64,000 nt of DNA, from contig NC_081409.1 of NCBI RefSeq assembly GCF_030272615.1, positions 619,966,255 to 620,030,254 on the forward strand. Direction: 5' to 3'. A program made the position numbers and the translations under genes. Shown here one piece after another: positions 33,546 through 44,957 of the stretch. Position 1 is the first letter of the stretch. Each line of letters begins with the position of its first letter. The notes below the pieces were generated by a model. That model searched no databases, was not told the DNA's origin, and worked only from the letters and a program-made list of their open reading frames with translations. The DNA comes from Cryptomeria japonica. Taxonomy: Eukaryota > Streptophyta > Pinopsida > Cupressales > Cupressaceae.

Positions 33546-36336
33546 ACCATCAAAATTGTTAGCCAGATGTTCCAACTAGGCCTTTGCTACTTTAGATTTC
33601 ACCTCCAAGTTAGCAGTAAGTTTGTCGATGTTAGTACAAGACTTATATATACAACTACACTAATTAAGAGCCTCATCAATCTTTGTACGTTGGTCTGTCA
33701 TCTTGACCTTGTCTAATATGATCATATTGTCATAGGTGACTTTCCTAGCTGCATTGTATCTCTCTATCAATTACCGGTTTGAAACTCTTTTGCAATATGT
33801 TCAATCCAACTCTTAAGCTTGCCAAAGGGGTAGCTACTAGACTAGAGTATCCTAGAACTAGTTGCTACAAAATCAAAATGGCCTGCTCAATGACATGCTT
33901 GTCTTTTGATCCTTCCTTCCTCGACTTCTGAGCTGCAGCAAACATTAATTCAACATTGCTCAGTTGCTCAATATTCTTTTTCCCAACATCAACTTGACCG
34001 GATGAGCCAAGTGCCAACAATGAATGACTAGACTTGCCAACCTGCTGACTAGCACTGGTGGCTTTGCCACTTGGTGCAATAACCATCTCAACCTTAGCCT
34101 CTTCAGTATGTACATTTGTTGTCGGAGGTTCAATTTCCTCAACCTGTTTATTATCTATGTCCACATCAATAACCTCTACATCTGGAATGTTCTGTTCTGG
34201 TGTATCCTTCTTATCATACACAGCTTCAAAGTTATCTACCAGGTTCTCTACATTATGTATGGTTGATACTATCAGAGGAATATCCTCTATTAGTTTATGT
34301 CCCAAAACCAGTGAATCCATACCCAATATACCTTTTCCCTTACCATCAAAAAATATGTCTTCAATACCAGACTTAGGTAGAAATACCGGTATAGTAAAGA
34401 AATCTGGTTTGTCTACAAATAATTTTACCCATACCTCATGGGTCTCCTTAACTATTTCATTTACTCTACCTACCATGAGACTCGCATGCTGGTATCTGCT
34501 CCAAAAAATTGTTTTATTAGCATATTCAAGACACTGCTACAACTCATTAGTTATGGCTCCACAAATAGTTAATAACTCCTGTAACTTTATATTTGTATCC
34601 TCTTCAACTACAGATAATCTCCTAGCATCTAGCTTATTGTACAAATATCCTAGTATTTGATTTTCAATCTCAAGTAATACATTCTTATATATATCTAAAT
34701 ATAACAAAATGGCTTCCTTAATCTCCATTTGATCCTTATCATCCATATATTCATAATAATGTTAGATATTACTCAAAATTCCATCTTTAGTTATTTGATC
34801 TATCAATTAAGAAACTGAGAGAGGAGGAGTGACCTCAATATTCTTACCGGATTCGACAGCTATATCTAATTCTGATTTCTTCTTCTTGTCAGGAGTAGAA
34901 GTAGATTCTTTAACTAGTTTCCTCTTCTTTGTTGGTTTCCTCTCCTTTAAATTTTCCTTTGGGGCTGCTAGAGGAGTGACCTTCACTTTCTATACCTTTC
35001 CTTTGATAGGATTCTTCCCTTGTATCATGATGTATGTCTGGGGATTATTTGGGGGCACAACATCAGTATCAGAATTGGATTCAACAGGGGCAATATAAGT
35101 TTTCAGTTTCTTCCTCTTTAGTATACCCTTGCTGGTTGTTGCTACTAGTGGAGTCTGAACTGCTATCAGAGATGACTCTTCTGCCAATCCAGTGATTTTC
35201 TTTATTTCAAAGGACATCTTCTCCATAGCTTCCCCAACCTTGTTTTTTCCTTCCCTCTTCTTCTAACTGAAAACTATCTGAACTTCAGATTCCTTTTTCT
35301 TTATTGTCCCAAATGTTTTCTCAGTTTCATCAACTAGGGCATCAATAAGAGTCTTGGCATATAAGTCCAAGATCTCAGCATCAACCTCATAACCCATCTC
35401 AATGATCCAGATATTCTATGGTTGCACTTCTTCCATCAATGTTTCATCCTTCTTAACCATAAAGTGGATTTTTGTAGAATACTTATCAACAATATGTTTA
35501 GGAACTCTCTCTCTTTTCTTCATAGCCTTCTAAAATGATTTGAAATAACCCCATAGAATGGAGTCTCTCTCCTTGTCCTATCCTAAACCTCTTATAGAAT
35601 TCTTTATTTTCTTTCTTATTGGCATATCAAATGCCCTTTAAGTTTTACCAGATCTCGGTAACTCATTCAAAAGAAAAGAATCAAGCAAACAACAAGATTT
35701 CCATACCATAAAACATCTTTCTTTTTACCCTTAATCTTCCCTAAGTTTAAAATAAGCTCTTCACACATCCATTGACATATATCATATCTATCATTACCTT
35801 TGACCATGTGATGAGCATAGTAAATGCATGAACTGGAAATAGAGTTCAATCGGTTTGATTAGGTTACCTTGTAACCGATGATCTTGCTTACAAATTGAAC
35901 AACTTTGTCTCTGATAGTGCTTATCCTCATTGACTAGTTGTCAAAAGTTGCACTAGTTAACTTCTCAACCTCATTGTTAGGTATTTTCTTCCTTCTAGGA
36001 GTCTGACTAGTTTGGGGCAAACTGGTGATTGCATGAATAGCCTCCTTGGTGATTTTTTAAGGTCGTGCCAACCATATGAATTCCCCATGGACACGACTCA
36101 GTATATACATTTTTTTTTATCACAGTTGAACCTAAATCCTCTAGAGTGCAGTGGATATATGCACGAACATCTTCAACATGAAGAACTTCATCTGGAACCC
36201 TAGAAAATACATCGACTAAATCATCAACCTTTGCAATCTAAAGGTATTGTGTGAAAATCAAGCATGGACGATCCTTAATGTCAACAACAATAGGGGTAGT
36301 CACACCTATAGGAGCAGGAGTAGATCTAGAATCCAT
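33546..36336 (-). pseudogene. Element B ORF2, unknown protein (main part)
   Basis: I do not recognise a family. The ATG at 36336 starts MDSRSTPAPIGV. The N-terminal block near 36235-36120 reads KVDDLV, SRVPDEVL and YIHCTLEDLGS, matching D. The core near 35930-35667 reads KIIGYKV, SNRLNSISSSCIYYAHHMV and H-x8-YDIC (35775-35813), again matching D and F. A basic stretch (35226-34990, LKRKKLKTY) is followed by 34476-33865, rich in acidic residues and ending SNVELMFAAAQKSRKEGSK, which aligns with the C-terminal part of D ORF2. Frameshifts and stops are frequent. It resumes at 26934 beyond Copia C, giving roughly 1,000 codons in total. Confidence 0.7.
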
Positions 36337-36715
36337 TCCAAACAAAAGATAGTCTGAAAACTGATAAAATACCTCACAACCTTCGCTAGTGAATGTTCTT
36401 GAAAATCCACAGCAAATGCACTGGAATTTGCTTGAAAATGCTTTTGATGGCCTTGAATCACCTTCAACTCACTCTGCTTTGATTTTAATGTTGTGTGATC
36501 AAAAATAAACCAAAATTTCTCTTTTATTTTGCAAAAACCCTAATTTTTCATTCACATAAATATGTGTCGGTCTATCATACCAGATTCAAAATCCATGACC
36601 TCAGTGCCAGGAAACCTTCAAACTGACTTCTCCAAAATCTGAAACAATCTTTCAAACCACTACCAGGGGTAATGCAAGATCTATCATTAATTTGCCTCCC
36701 CCTAAGGCTAATGCC
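36337..36715 (-). other. Leader-like linker between ORF1 and ORF2 of B
   Basis: No ORF is supported. The minus strand begins with CTTAGGGGGAGG just after ORF1 and then resembles a plant 5' leader (AAATTAGGGTTTTTGC near 36535) up to the ORF2 ATG. Position and look match the linker of element D. Confidence 0.4.
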
Positions 36716-37812
36716 TTAGTTACTGGATGGGTTGATTGTCTCTATTAGTTGATCTTCATATTTCCTAACCCATTTCCTTTCATTCTCCTTCCGGATATCA
36801 TCATCTTTTTGTATTCCTTTTTCATCATTTCCTACTAGATTGTTCTTGCTTCTACAAAATTTAGCAATATGTCTTATTTTTTTGCATGCATCGCAAATGA
36901 CATTATTTTTTTGAATTGCCTCACTGTATCCTTGATCATTCATTGACCTGCATTGATTAGTCATATGTCTAAACTTTCCACATGCATGACATCTCACATT
37001 CGCTCTACAATCTTTTGTCCTATGACCATATTTTTTATAACTTGAACATTGACCGGGAACTGCATTATTATCCTTATTTTCTCTATTTCTACAATGTCTT
37101 GCCATATGACCAAATTTATTGCAAATAAAACATCTACCATTGAATTTATGTGCATTAGGTTGCCTTACTGGTGATTTTTGGTTGACAGGTGGATTCTCCT
37201 TCTGACCGGTTGTTTCAACTTCATTTGCAATACCGGAGCTTTCTCCTTGCTCAAATCCAAGACCTCTAGTGTCTCCCCCTTTCGCCTTTGATCCTTCAAT
37301 AGTTTATCAAGCTTTGTAGAACTATCCTTGAAATTATCTCTGTATTTGTTTGCAGTATCAAGATCTCCTCCTAGGACTATTATCAATCTTTCCAACTCTA
37401 GCTCATTATTCTGGGATTGCACTAGTTCAATTCTCAACATATCATTCTCATGTGCCAGCCTAATACATTCCTTAGATCTGTCTTTCAGAGATATGCCAAT
37501 ATTTTCTTCATTCTTTTTCCGATCTTCAATATCCTTGGACATCCTCATAGTTAGGGCTTGCATTTCATTCATCAAGACAGTATTCTCCTGACTCTTCTTT
37601 TGTCATTGTTCTTTAACGGTATTCTTCTCTTCATCATCCTAATTTTGCAGAAGTTCCTTTCTTCTAGCTTGAGAAGATGACAGCCACTCCTGTAGGATAA
37701 GAATGAATTCCTTTGCAAAGTTAAACTCATCTTGCAATTTCAAAATTTTCATCCTTTCAGCACCATAGTCTTCGAGAGCTACTTCAATTTGTTTCTCCAT
37801 ACTCATCTCCAT
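36716..37812 (-). pseudogene. Element B ORF1: coiled-coil Gag-like protein with four CCHC knuckles
   Basis: The start at 37812 (MEMSMEKQIEVALEDYGAER) aligns in position with ORF1 of D. Heptad-rich helices run to about 37240 (ENDMLRIELVQSQNNELELE), with stops near 37640 and a frameshift near 37165. The knuckles are CFICNKFGHMARHC (perfect, about 37130-37089), CSSYKKYGHRTKDC (second Cys is Tyr), CHACGKFRHMTNQC (perfect) and CDACKKIRHIAKFC (perfect). The end is a short basic and Trp-containing tail. A nucleic-acid-binding particle protein is inferred. The array is far better preserved than in F. Confidence 0.78.
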
Positions 37813-37866
37813 GGATTCTGGATTCAGGATCTTCCATAAGCTATTAGACTTACTCCAAGGCACCAA

Positions 37867-37878
37867 GCTCTGATACCA
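37867..37878 (-). promoter_or_regulatory. Primer-binding site of element B
   Basis: The minus strand reads TGGTATCAGAGC two bases inside the 5' LTR, an exact initiator-Met match. Confidence 0.9.
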
Positions 37879-37880
37879 AT

Positions 37881-38576
37881 TGTTGGAATCCAAGAACACT
37901 GAAAGGGGGGGTGAATCAGTGTTCTACTAGTAAGATAAGTTTTAACCTTATTAACAAAGTGTTTTAGTAACCAGTAACCACAAAATAATATAATAGCAAG
38001 TATAAATAATGCCACCACAAGAATATTCACCATAACACAGAGATTTATACATGGAAAACCTCAAAGAGGAAAAACCACGGTGGAATTGGTGACCCACAAT
38101 ATCTATGCACTGGCCAAATGAATATATATTACAATGGGGGCTTGTACATGCAAGAAGGCCAACAGCCTAGAGCACATTGCTCATCACAAAAGGAGCCTCA
38201 CTGACTACAAACACCAAATATTGGTTTACAAACAAAATTCTAAACTCAGGGAATGCATCTGCTCTATTGGATGAGTTCTGGTTCAAGAACTGACTATACT
38301 GGTTTCCATTGTGTCCTCCTTTACCGGTAACTTGCTTTGTATCCCAAACCTTAAAACCAATAATCAACACCAATGTCATTGATTGCTACTATGTAGCCCT
38401 GTCGGATCAATCTCCTATGTCGACCTCATGTACCAATTCCTAGTTTGACGGTTTCCCTGAATGTCGGTTGCCGAAACATGAATACCGGTGAGTACCAGTT
38501 AAGTGTCTAACCCAAAATAATGTGTTTTTCCATCAATGACAACACAACTGAACCAGATGAGTGTCAATTGCCAACA
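37881..38576 (-). repeat. 5' LTR of element B
   Basis: 696 bases, TGTTGGAATCC to TTGCCAACA. It differs in length from the 3' LTR by exactly 236 bases, removed between two ACCGA microhomologies (join at about 38370). Confidence 0.9.
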
Positions 38577-38760
38577 ATAAAAACCTGTTATTTTTTGGCA
38601 GTCAGATAGAAAAACAAGCTTGTCAATTCTGAAAGTTGCAATCTCTTATTTCTCAAACAAGGTATCCAGAACTGCAAAAATATTAAAATAAAACTAGCTA
38701 AAATGAAATATTTTTGGGTGATGCAAGATTGCCCATACACCACCAGATGCTCCTGTATCA

Positions 38761-39350
38761 GACACCCGAGGTAGTTTGAGAAGTGACCCTGTCACGTCTC
38801 GGCTGGTTGAGGAAAACCCAAATGGTCAACCTCTATTTGGGACAACTACAAAGAATCTTCAAGAGGTCTTCCCTTCCATTTTACCAAATACTACTTATAT
38901 GGCATGTTTCTACTAGTCTTTCCCACATGGCTATCCATAATTGCCTCAATCTCTTTCTTCTTTGAAGTAGGTGCAGGTATTATACATTGTCCTATCACTT
39001 GTTCCTCCTTTGTGCCACCCTCATGATATTATGTTAAATCTGCAATGTTGAACAGAGGTAAAATATTGATCCCATTCGCCAACTCTACCTCATATGTGTT
39101 CCCTAAATCATTCTTCTTCAAAATTTTACAAGAACCAAACTTCTTCACCTTTAACTTATTGTGGATCCCCACTGGGAACCTTTCCTTCTTCAAATGAACC
39201 ATCACCTCATCTCTAATCTAAAACTCCTTATACCTCCTTTTCTAATCTACATTCACATTATATTGCAGGTTTATCTTTTTGAGGTGCTTCTTCATCTCCC
39301 ATGGCCTCTCTGGTATAGGAAATGGCTAATACAGTCTTATATTCTGACTT
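38761..39350 (-). pseudogene. G2 integrase C-terminus and chromodomain
   Basis: Minus-strand reading from about 39345 shows the zinc-domain end joined directly to PFPIPERPWEMKKHLKK, the same join as in G1, so the DDE core is missing. [14 protein letters not shown] follows, then a decayed stretch and YLVKWKGRPLEDS near 38890-38850, a well-preserved chromodomain core. Stops interrupt the frame. The chromodomain marks the family as a chromovirus relative. Confidence 0.78.
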
Positions 39351-39760
39351 ACTTCTTCATCCATTTGGCATACTCTACAACTTTGCACAAGTTTATTTAC
39401 ATCTTGTGATAACTTAGGCCAATAATAATGCTCACTTATGATGGCAATGGTCTTATCTCGACCAAAGTGTCCTGTCATCCCTCCACTGTGCTTCTCTTTG
39501 AACAAATTATCCCTTATGGAGCTCCTTGGAATGCACAACTCGCTTCCCTTAAACAATATACCATCCTCGATTATGAAATCTAACCACCTTGTCATGTCTA
39601 AAGTAACAAGCTCCTTCCAAGCTTTCTAAACCTCTACAAAATCTGGATCCTCAAAATAACTTGTCTTGAGTTCATTGAACCCAAAACCTCAAACCGCATC
39701 TTTGTCAACATAGTTTGCCTCCTATTTAAGGCATCTGCATCTCCATTAGACCTTCCACTT
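39351..39760 (-). pseudogene. G2 integrase zinc-binding domain
   Basis: The open part 39595-39326 reads MTRWLDFIIEDGILFKGSEL, then HSGGMTGHFGRDKT, HYYWPKLSQDVNKLVQ and SCRVCQMDEEVSQNI, a complete HHCC integrase zinc domain. Upstream near 39750-39730 the reading SGRSNGDADALNR joins the RT start to the RNase H end, the same RT/RNase H deletion as in G1. Confidence 0.82.
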
Positions 39761-40279
39761 GGTAAACCTTTAGACACATTTTTCAAACACAATGTCCTAA
39801 AACTCATTCAACAAGTTACCTGAAACTTCTACAAGCCCCTCTTTGCAATCTTCTCTATTATGTCTAGTATAACACATACATTCATGTTTCCTGTCTACCA
39901 AAAATTCTTTTCTACCAACAAAACACATTTTGGCATTACTACATACCTTTTCTTCTACCTCTTTTAGAAGCTTTAGCATATTATGAACCCCATTAGGGTA
40001 TAGGTATTCACACGAGCATCATGTACAACATGGCCATCGAACTTCCATGGCCTCCCTAATAGCATGTGATATGCATCCATGGGTATGATGTCACAAAGTA
40101 CTTTATCATGGTAACTTCCAATCTTAAATTTTACCAAACACTGCACATTGACCAGAACTTTGTGGTGATTTTGAAGCCAGGCTATATGATATGGCTATCG
40201 ATGTCTTTCCCTTTTCAGCTACAACTTTTTCACCATCTCTTCGAACACCAAATTATTAGTGCTCCCACTGTCAATAATA
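39761..40279 (-). pseudogene. G2 retropepsin, split by Copia I
   Basis: Decayed reading of the protease C-terminal half (KEVEEKVCSNAKMCF, RKHECMCY) lies left of the insertion. At the right edge of this part the strand reads IDSGSTNNLV, an intact Asp-Ser-Gly site. Copia I inserted in the codons immediately before it, with AATAA duplicated (40275-40279 and 46981-46985). Confidence 0.8.
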
Positions 40280-41316
40280 TTAGGACCCAGAGGCAAATGA
40301 GAGGGGGGTGAATTAGTTGTCTATTAAATTCAACCCAAATATAACTTAATCAAACTTGATGCATAATACCGATAAACCAAACTTAATGTCGATTGACAGT
40401 TTAATAGTTAATAATAGTACTGGTAAAGTTTAGTGCATAAAACAGAAAGACAAATAATATCCACAACACATAACACAAATATTTATATGTGGAAACCCTG
40501 TAAGGGGAAAAACCATGGTGGGAAACCTTACCCACAATCAGATGATACTACTGTAGATAGTATGTGTGTACAAATGGGCTCTGCACATGCAAAAAGGCCA
40601 ACTTCCTAGAGCTCACTGCTCAATCACAAAATGAGAGTCACACTGACTACAATTGGATGGTTAAATCCAATGATAATGTACTACACAAAATAGCATCTTC
40701 ATATGCTGGATTCAATACCGATTAAGCTTTGATTGTCTTCGTCATACCTTCCTTGAATCTTCAAATGATGTATGTGTGTATAGCTCTTCTTATATTCACA
40801 TATACCTTATTATAATCCTTCTCCACACCTTCTACATAATCTCACAAATGAGATCTTACATATATACCAAAACCTAAGACCAAATGTGTAGGTCGGCACA
40901 CTGAGAATATTACAATTAAATCAATTACAAATGAATCAGTATGCGATGCATTATGTTATCTCAATGCATTTATAATAATAACCAATCAATAAATCATCTC
41001 CAAAATGTGTCGTGCTGATTTGGAATAGATAACGCTTGTCGGTCCATAAACTAGACCTATTTGTCGGTAACAGCAAATATGCAAACTCGATTAGGCCAAT
41101 AACCAAATCACCAAAACCAAGTGTCCAAACCATGTCATCCTCAGTGCTAGTGAACAATATAACCTATCGGTGAACCAAATACCGGTGACTGTGCATAAGT
41201 CACTGAACATGTCGGTGAACGTAACCAAAGATCTATAGTGCTGATAAGTGTTGACAAGTGTTGACAGGTGTTGACATCAATGAGAAAACCAATGAAATCC
41301 ATCCATAATACCAACA
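40280..41316 (-). repeat. 3' LTR of Copia I
   Basis: 1,037 bases; the start TATTAGGACCC has one change from TGTTAGGACCC, and the end is ATACCAACA. It includes a 10-bp tandem GTGTTGACAA-type triplet (41249-41275) and the conserved module at 40494-40525. Confidence 0.9.
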
Positions 41317-41690
41317 ATCTCCCCCTTTGGCATTGATGGCAACACAAAATGGAAAAAACCATCTAAGTGCCAAAGCATAAATGCCAAAAACCAAAAACCA
41401 ACAATCTCCCAAAGAGATCAATTACCAGAAATCAAAAATACATAATATCTCTCCCCCTAGGAATACTCCCCAAAAGATAATGTGTTTTTCCATAGATATC
41501 TCTCCCCCTTTGACATCAAATGCCAAAGCAATACAAAACTAGATACAAACAGTTCATAGAACTAATTACAAATACTAATTGATATAACCAACTACTCCCC
41601 CTGAGAAGTAGCTCTCCTTCATCAAAGTCGAAAAAATATTTCTCTGTTTAATTCATGTCGGTCTGATGCCATGCTCCAACTATCTAAGTT
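41317..41690 (-). other. 3' noncoding tail and polypurine tract of Copia I
   Basis: The complement of the tract ATCTCCCCCTTTGG is at 41317-41330. Further C-rich blocks lie at 41450-41460 and 41503-41515 (CTCCCCCTTTGACATC), plus ACTCCCCCTGAG near 41591. No gene is visible. Confidence 0.75.
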
Positions 41691-42190
41691 TCTACCAGTG
41701 AGGGTATTACCCCAAGCTGCTCTTTAAGATATTCAAAAGTTTCCTTAGGCAAAGGCTTAGTAAAGATATCTGTAATCTACTCTTTAGTATTCACATAAAC
41801 TAATTTCACTTCTTTTGCTTCAACATTCTCTTTCAGAAAATTGAATTTGATAGAAACATGTTTAGTTTTAGAGTGAAATATTGGATTCTTTGATATATCT
41901 ATTGCTACCATATTATCATAGTAAATGATTATAGGTTCTTTGCAATTTACCTTTATGTCCTTTAACATTTGCTTAATCCATAATACCTGAGTGTACAATT
42001 AGTTGTTGCTACAACATATTCTGATTTTGTTGTTGATAATGATATACGACTCTATTTCTTGCTCCGCCATGAAATCAATCTACTACCAAGAAAGAATTCT
42101 CTGCCGGTGGTGCTCTTTCTGTCATCTACATCTCCTGCCCAATTTGCATCTGTGTATGCACATAAATCAAAATTTTCATCTTTAGGATAT
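41691..42190 (-). pseudogene. Copia I RNase H
   Basis: The open part 41998-41777 reads QVLWIKQMLKDIKVNCKEP, IIIYYDNMVAIDISKNPIFH and KTKHVSIKFNFLKENV, and it then continues through a stop to IFTKPLPKETFEYLKEQLG near 41755-41700. The start (SKKSRISLST) is broken by a shift near 42060. These are the standard RNase H blocks. Confidence 0.85.
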
Positions 42191-43512
42191 CATAAACCAA
42201 GATTTGTTGTCCCTTGTAGATACCAAAAAATCCTTTTCACTGTTGATTCGTGATTTTCCTTAGGATTACTCTTAAATCTTGAAACAATACATACTGCATT
42301 CATAATATCGGGTCTTGTTTGTGTCAAATATAGTAAATCTCCAATCATAGATCTATATCTTGTTGGATTAATAGGTGTTGATTCATCTTTCAATGATAGT
42401 TTATCAGTTGTAGTCATAGGAGTACTTACCAGTTTAGAGTTTTCCATACCAAATTTCTTTAGTAGTTCCTTCAAGTACTTAGATTGACATATGAATATAC
42501 CTTTATCAGTCTGTGAAATCTGTAATCCTAAAATTAATTTTATCTCCCCAATCATAGACATTTTAAATTATTCCTGCATCTTATTAGAAAAGTCTTTACA
42601 CAATCCATCTTCTACTCCAAAAATTATATCATCAACAAAACCTTCAATAACCAAGATGTCATCATTAGTCACTTTGTAATATAAGTTGTTGTCAGCATTA
42701 CCTTTAGTGTAACCAAGCTTCAAAAGATATTTGTCCAATCTAGCATACCAAACTTTGGGAGCTTGCTTTAATCCATATAAAGCTTTCGTTAACCTGCAAA
42801 CCATATCTTTGTCATTTGTCAAAAAAAATCCATCAGGTTGTTCAATGTAAACTTCCTCTTCAAGATCACCACCATTTAGAAATGCACATTTAACATCCAT
42901 TTGATATACTTTATAGTTCTTGTGTGCTGCAAATGCTAGAAATAGTCTGACTGCCTCAATTCTAGCTATCGGTGCAAAGGTTTTATTGTAATCAATTCCC
43001 TCTTTCTGTGAATATCCCTTACACACTAATCTTGTTTTGTTTCTGATTACCTTACCATCTTCATTAAGTTTATTTCTAAATACCCATTTAGTTCCAATTA
43101 CATTTTTGTTTTTAGGTTGGGGAACCAATGTCCATGTGTTATTCTTTTCAATTTGTTCCAATTCATCTTCCATAGCTTTAATCCAATGTTTATCTTCACA
43201 TGCCTCATTAATAGTTGATGGTTCAATTTGAGAAATTAGACATACCTCTTCATTTGTTAGCCTTTCTCTAGTCATTACACCTTGATACTTATTCCCAATT
43301 ATCTGACTTTCAGAGTGATTCAATCTTACATATCTGGGTGTATTCACTTGCTGTTGTTCTTCAATCTTTCTGGAATTCTCAGATGATGTCGGTGTGACTA
43401 GATCAACATTATGTACCGGTGCAATCGGTGTAGGTTCATTTGTGATTATCTCAACTATCGGTTTAGAGTCCATAGACCTTGAATTACCTCTAAGTTGCTC
43501 ATCAATCTTCAC
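42191..43512 (-). pseudogene. Copia I reverse transcriptase
   Basis: Two long open parts (43512-42568 and 42561-42190) are separated by a stop near 42565. They contain [39 protein letters not shown], the first catalytic block [29 protein letters not shown], and the second block [11 protein letters not shown], followed by KYLKELLKKFGM. The catalytic Asp residues are present in both blocks. The enzyme would copy RNA into cDNA in the cytoplasmic particle. The linker with FRTS-like low-complexity sequence before RT is also open. Confidence 0.92.
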
Positions 43513-44396
43513 ATTTGCACTCTTAATGATTTTCCGCAGTCTCTTATTAAAACATCTATATGACTTGCTCTTAGATGAATAACTAGAAATATTCCTTCAT
43601 CACTTCTAGGATCAAATTTACCAATATAATCATCTCTCCTAATATAACATTTTCTTCCAAACATTTTGAAATATTTAAGAGTATGAGTATTACCAAACCA
43701 TAGTTCATGAGGGGTCTTACTGGTTTCACCTTTGATGTGAACTCTGTTGAATGTGTAAACCATTGTATTTACTGCTTCTCTCCAATACACGTGAGGTAGG
43801 TTTGCTTCTGATATCATGCTTCTAGTTGCATCCAAAATAGTTTTGTTCTTCCTTTCCACAACTCCATTTTGTTGGGGTGTCTGAGGTGCTAATAATTGTC
43901 TTCTGATTCCATTCACTTCATAGAATGTATTAAATTCTTTAGATGTGAATTCACCTCCTTGATCTGATCTTAAATATTTGATTTTCTTACCGGTTTCATT
44001 CTCTACCATTACCTTGAATAGTTTGAATTTCCCAAAAGCTTATGATTTCTCCCTGAGAAAAGTAACCCAACACATTCTAGAATAATCATCAATGATTAGC
44101 ATAAAATATCTATCTCCTTGTAAACTGCTAGTTCTTGCCGGACCACATAAATCAGTATGAATTAAATCAAGAACATTATTGGATTTCTCTGGAATACTCT
44201 TAAAAGTTGCTCTAACTTGCTTTCCAAATTGGCATTCCTTACATACCAGATTTTGAGGTTTTACAATCTTAGGTAAATCCCTTACTGCCTTAGTAGTACT
44301 GATCTTCACAATGCAATCAAAATTTACATGATAGTCTTTTATGCCATAACCAACTTTCATCAATATGTGCAATCAAGCATGTTTTCTCATTGTTAT
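43513..44396 (-). pseudogene. Copia I pre-integrase domain and integrase
   Basis: The segment 44372-44040 has the zinc region (YHVNFDCIVKISTTKAVRDL, LVCKECQFGK), DLIHTDLCGP with the first catalytic Asp, and DDYSRMCWVTFLREKS. The segment 44009-43509 has RSDQGGEFTS with the second Asp and NGVVERKNKTI with the catalytic Glu, then YWREAVNTMVYTFNRVHIKG and ELWFGNTHTLKYF. A break lies between 44039 and 44010. The catalytic triad is visible, so this integrase is close to intact. Confidence 0.9.
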
Positions 44397-44957
44397 TCAA
44401 GTGAAAGATATTACCTCTAGTCTGATTACCAGTGCAATTTCCAAACCAGTTCTATTCATGATCTTGCATTTACCATTCTTTAATTGTAACTGAAATCCCT
44501 TTTCAACTAATTGACCAACACTCAAAAGATTATGCTTCAAACCTTCAACATAATAAACGTTGTTAGAATTGTTCTTACCATCAAAAGATATAGTGGCTTT
44601 TCCTCTTATCAAACAAGCTTTATCATCTCCAAATCTTACTAGACCTCCATTGTATTCCTGAAAGGTTAAGAATTTACTTTTATCACCAGTTATATGATGT
44701 GAACATCCGAAATCAATGATCCATTCATCCTTTTCTTCAATTTTAGCTGCCAGGGCCTGCTCTACCAATTGTATAGTAGGTGTCAGTTGATCTTGTGTTA
44801 TTGTAACAAAAGCCCATCCATTGTCTATCGGTTCCTCGTTGGAATCATCAGTAACTCCTTCATCAGCATAGTAACATAATTTGTCTCTATTCTTCTTAAA
44901 TTTGTATCTCTGATATTTAGGGTTAGGCTTATATGTTCTTTTAGCTTCTTCTTTCAA
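44397..44957 (-). pseudogene. Copia I aspartic protease
   Basis: One open frame contains the acidic spacer YYADEGVTDDSNEEPID, then EWIIDFGCSHHITGDKSKF, where the central Ser of Asp-Ser-Gly is Phe, so the protease is probably inactive. It is followed by VRFGDDKACLIRGKATISFD and LKHNLLSVGQLVEKGFQL. Sequence after about 44440 leads into the pre-integrase domain after a frameshift. Confidence 0.85.

Larger units (their letters stand above)
25454..38576 (-). mobile_element. Pol-less LTR element B, interrupted by Copia C
   Basis: LTRs lie at 25454-26385 (3') and 37881-38576 (5') with the target duplication ATAAA at 25449-25453 and 38577-38581. Without C the interior is about 4.9 kb and holds a PBS, ORF1 (coiled coil plus four knuckles), a leader-like linker, ORF2 and a polypurine tract. 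There is no protease, RT, RNase H or integrase. ORF2 blocks match those of element D at three separate places. It inserted into LTR2 of the gypsy array. Confidence 0.9.
23507..38760 (-). repeat. G LTR2 (middle), split into three parts
   Basis: LTR sequence occurs at 23507-23660, 24886-25453 and 38577-38760. Joined in order these are collinear with LTR1 and LTR3. The gaps are solo LTR H (23661-24885) and element B (25454-38576), each with its own target duplication. The right part ends CTGTATCA at 38760 and is followed by G2 internal sequence matching 20635 onward. Confidence 0.85.

Noticed and set aside
34058-34660. Plus-strand ORF of 200 residues
   Set aside because: It is antisense to ORF2 of element B; the minus-strand reading has homology to element D, while this one has none.
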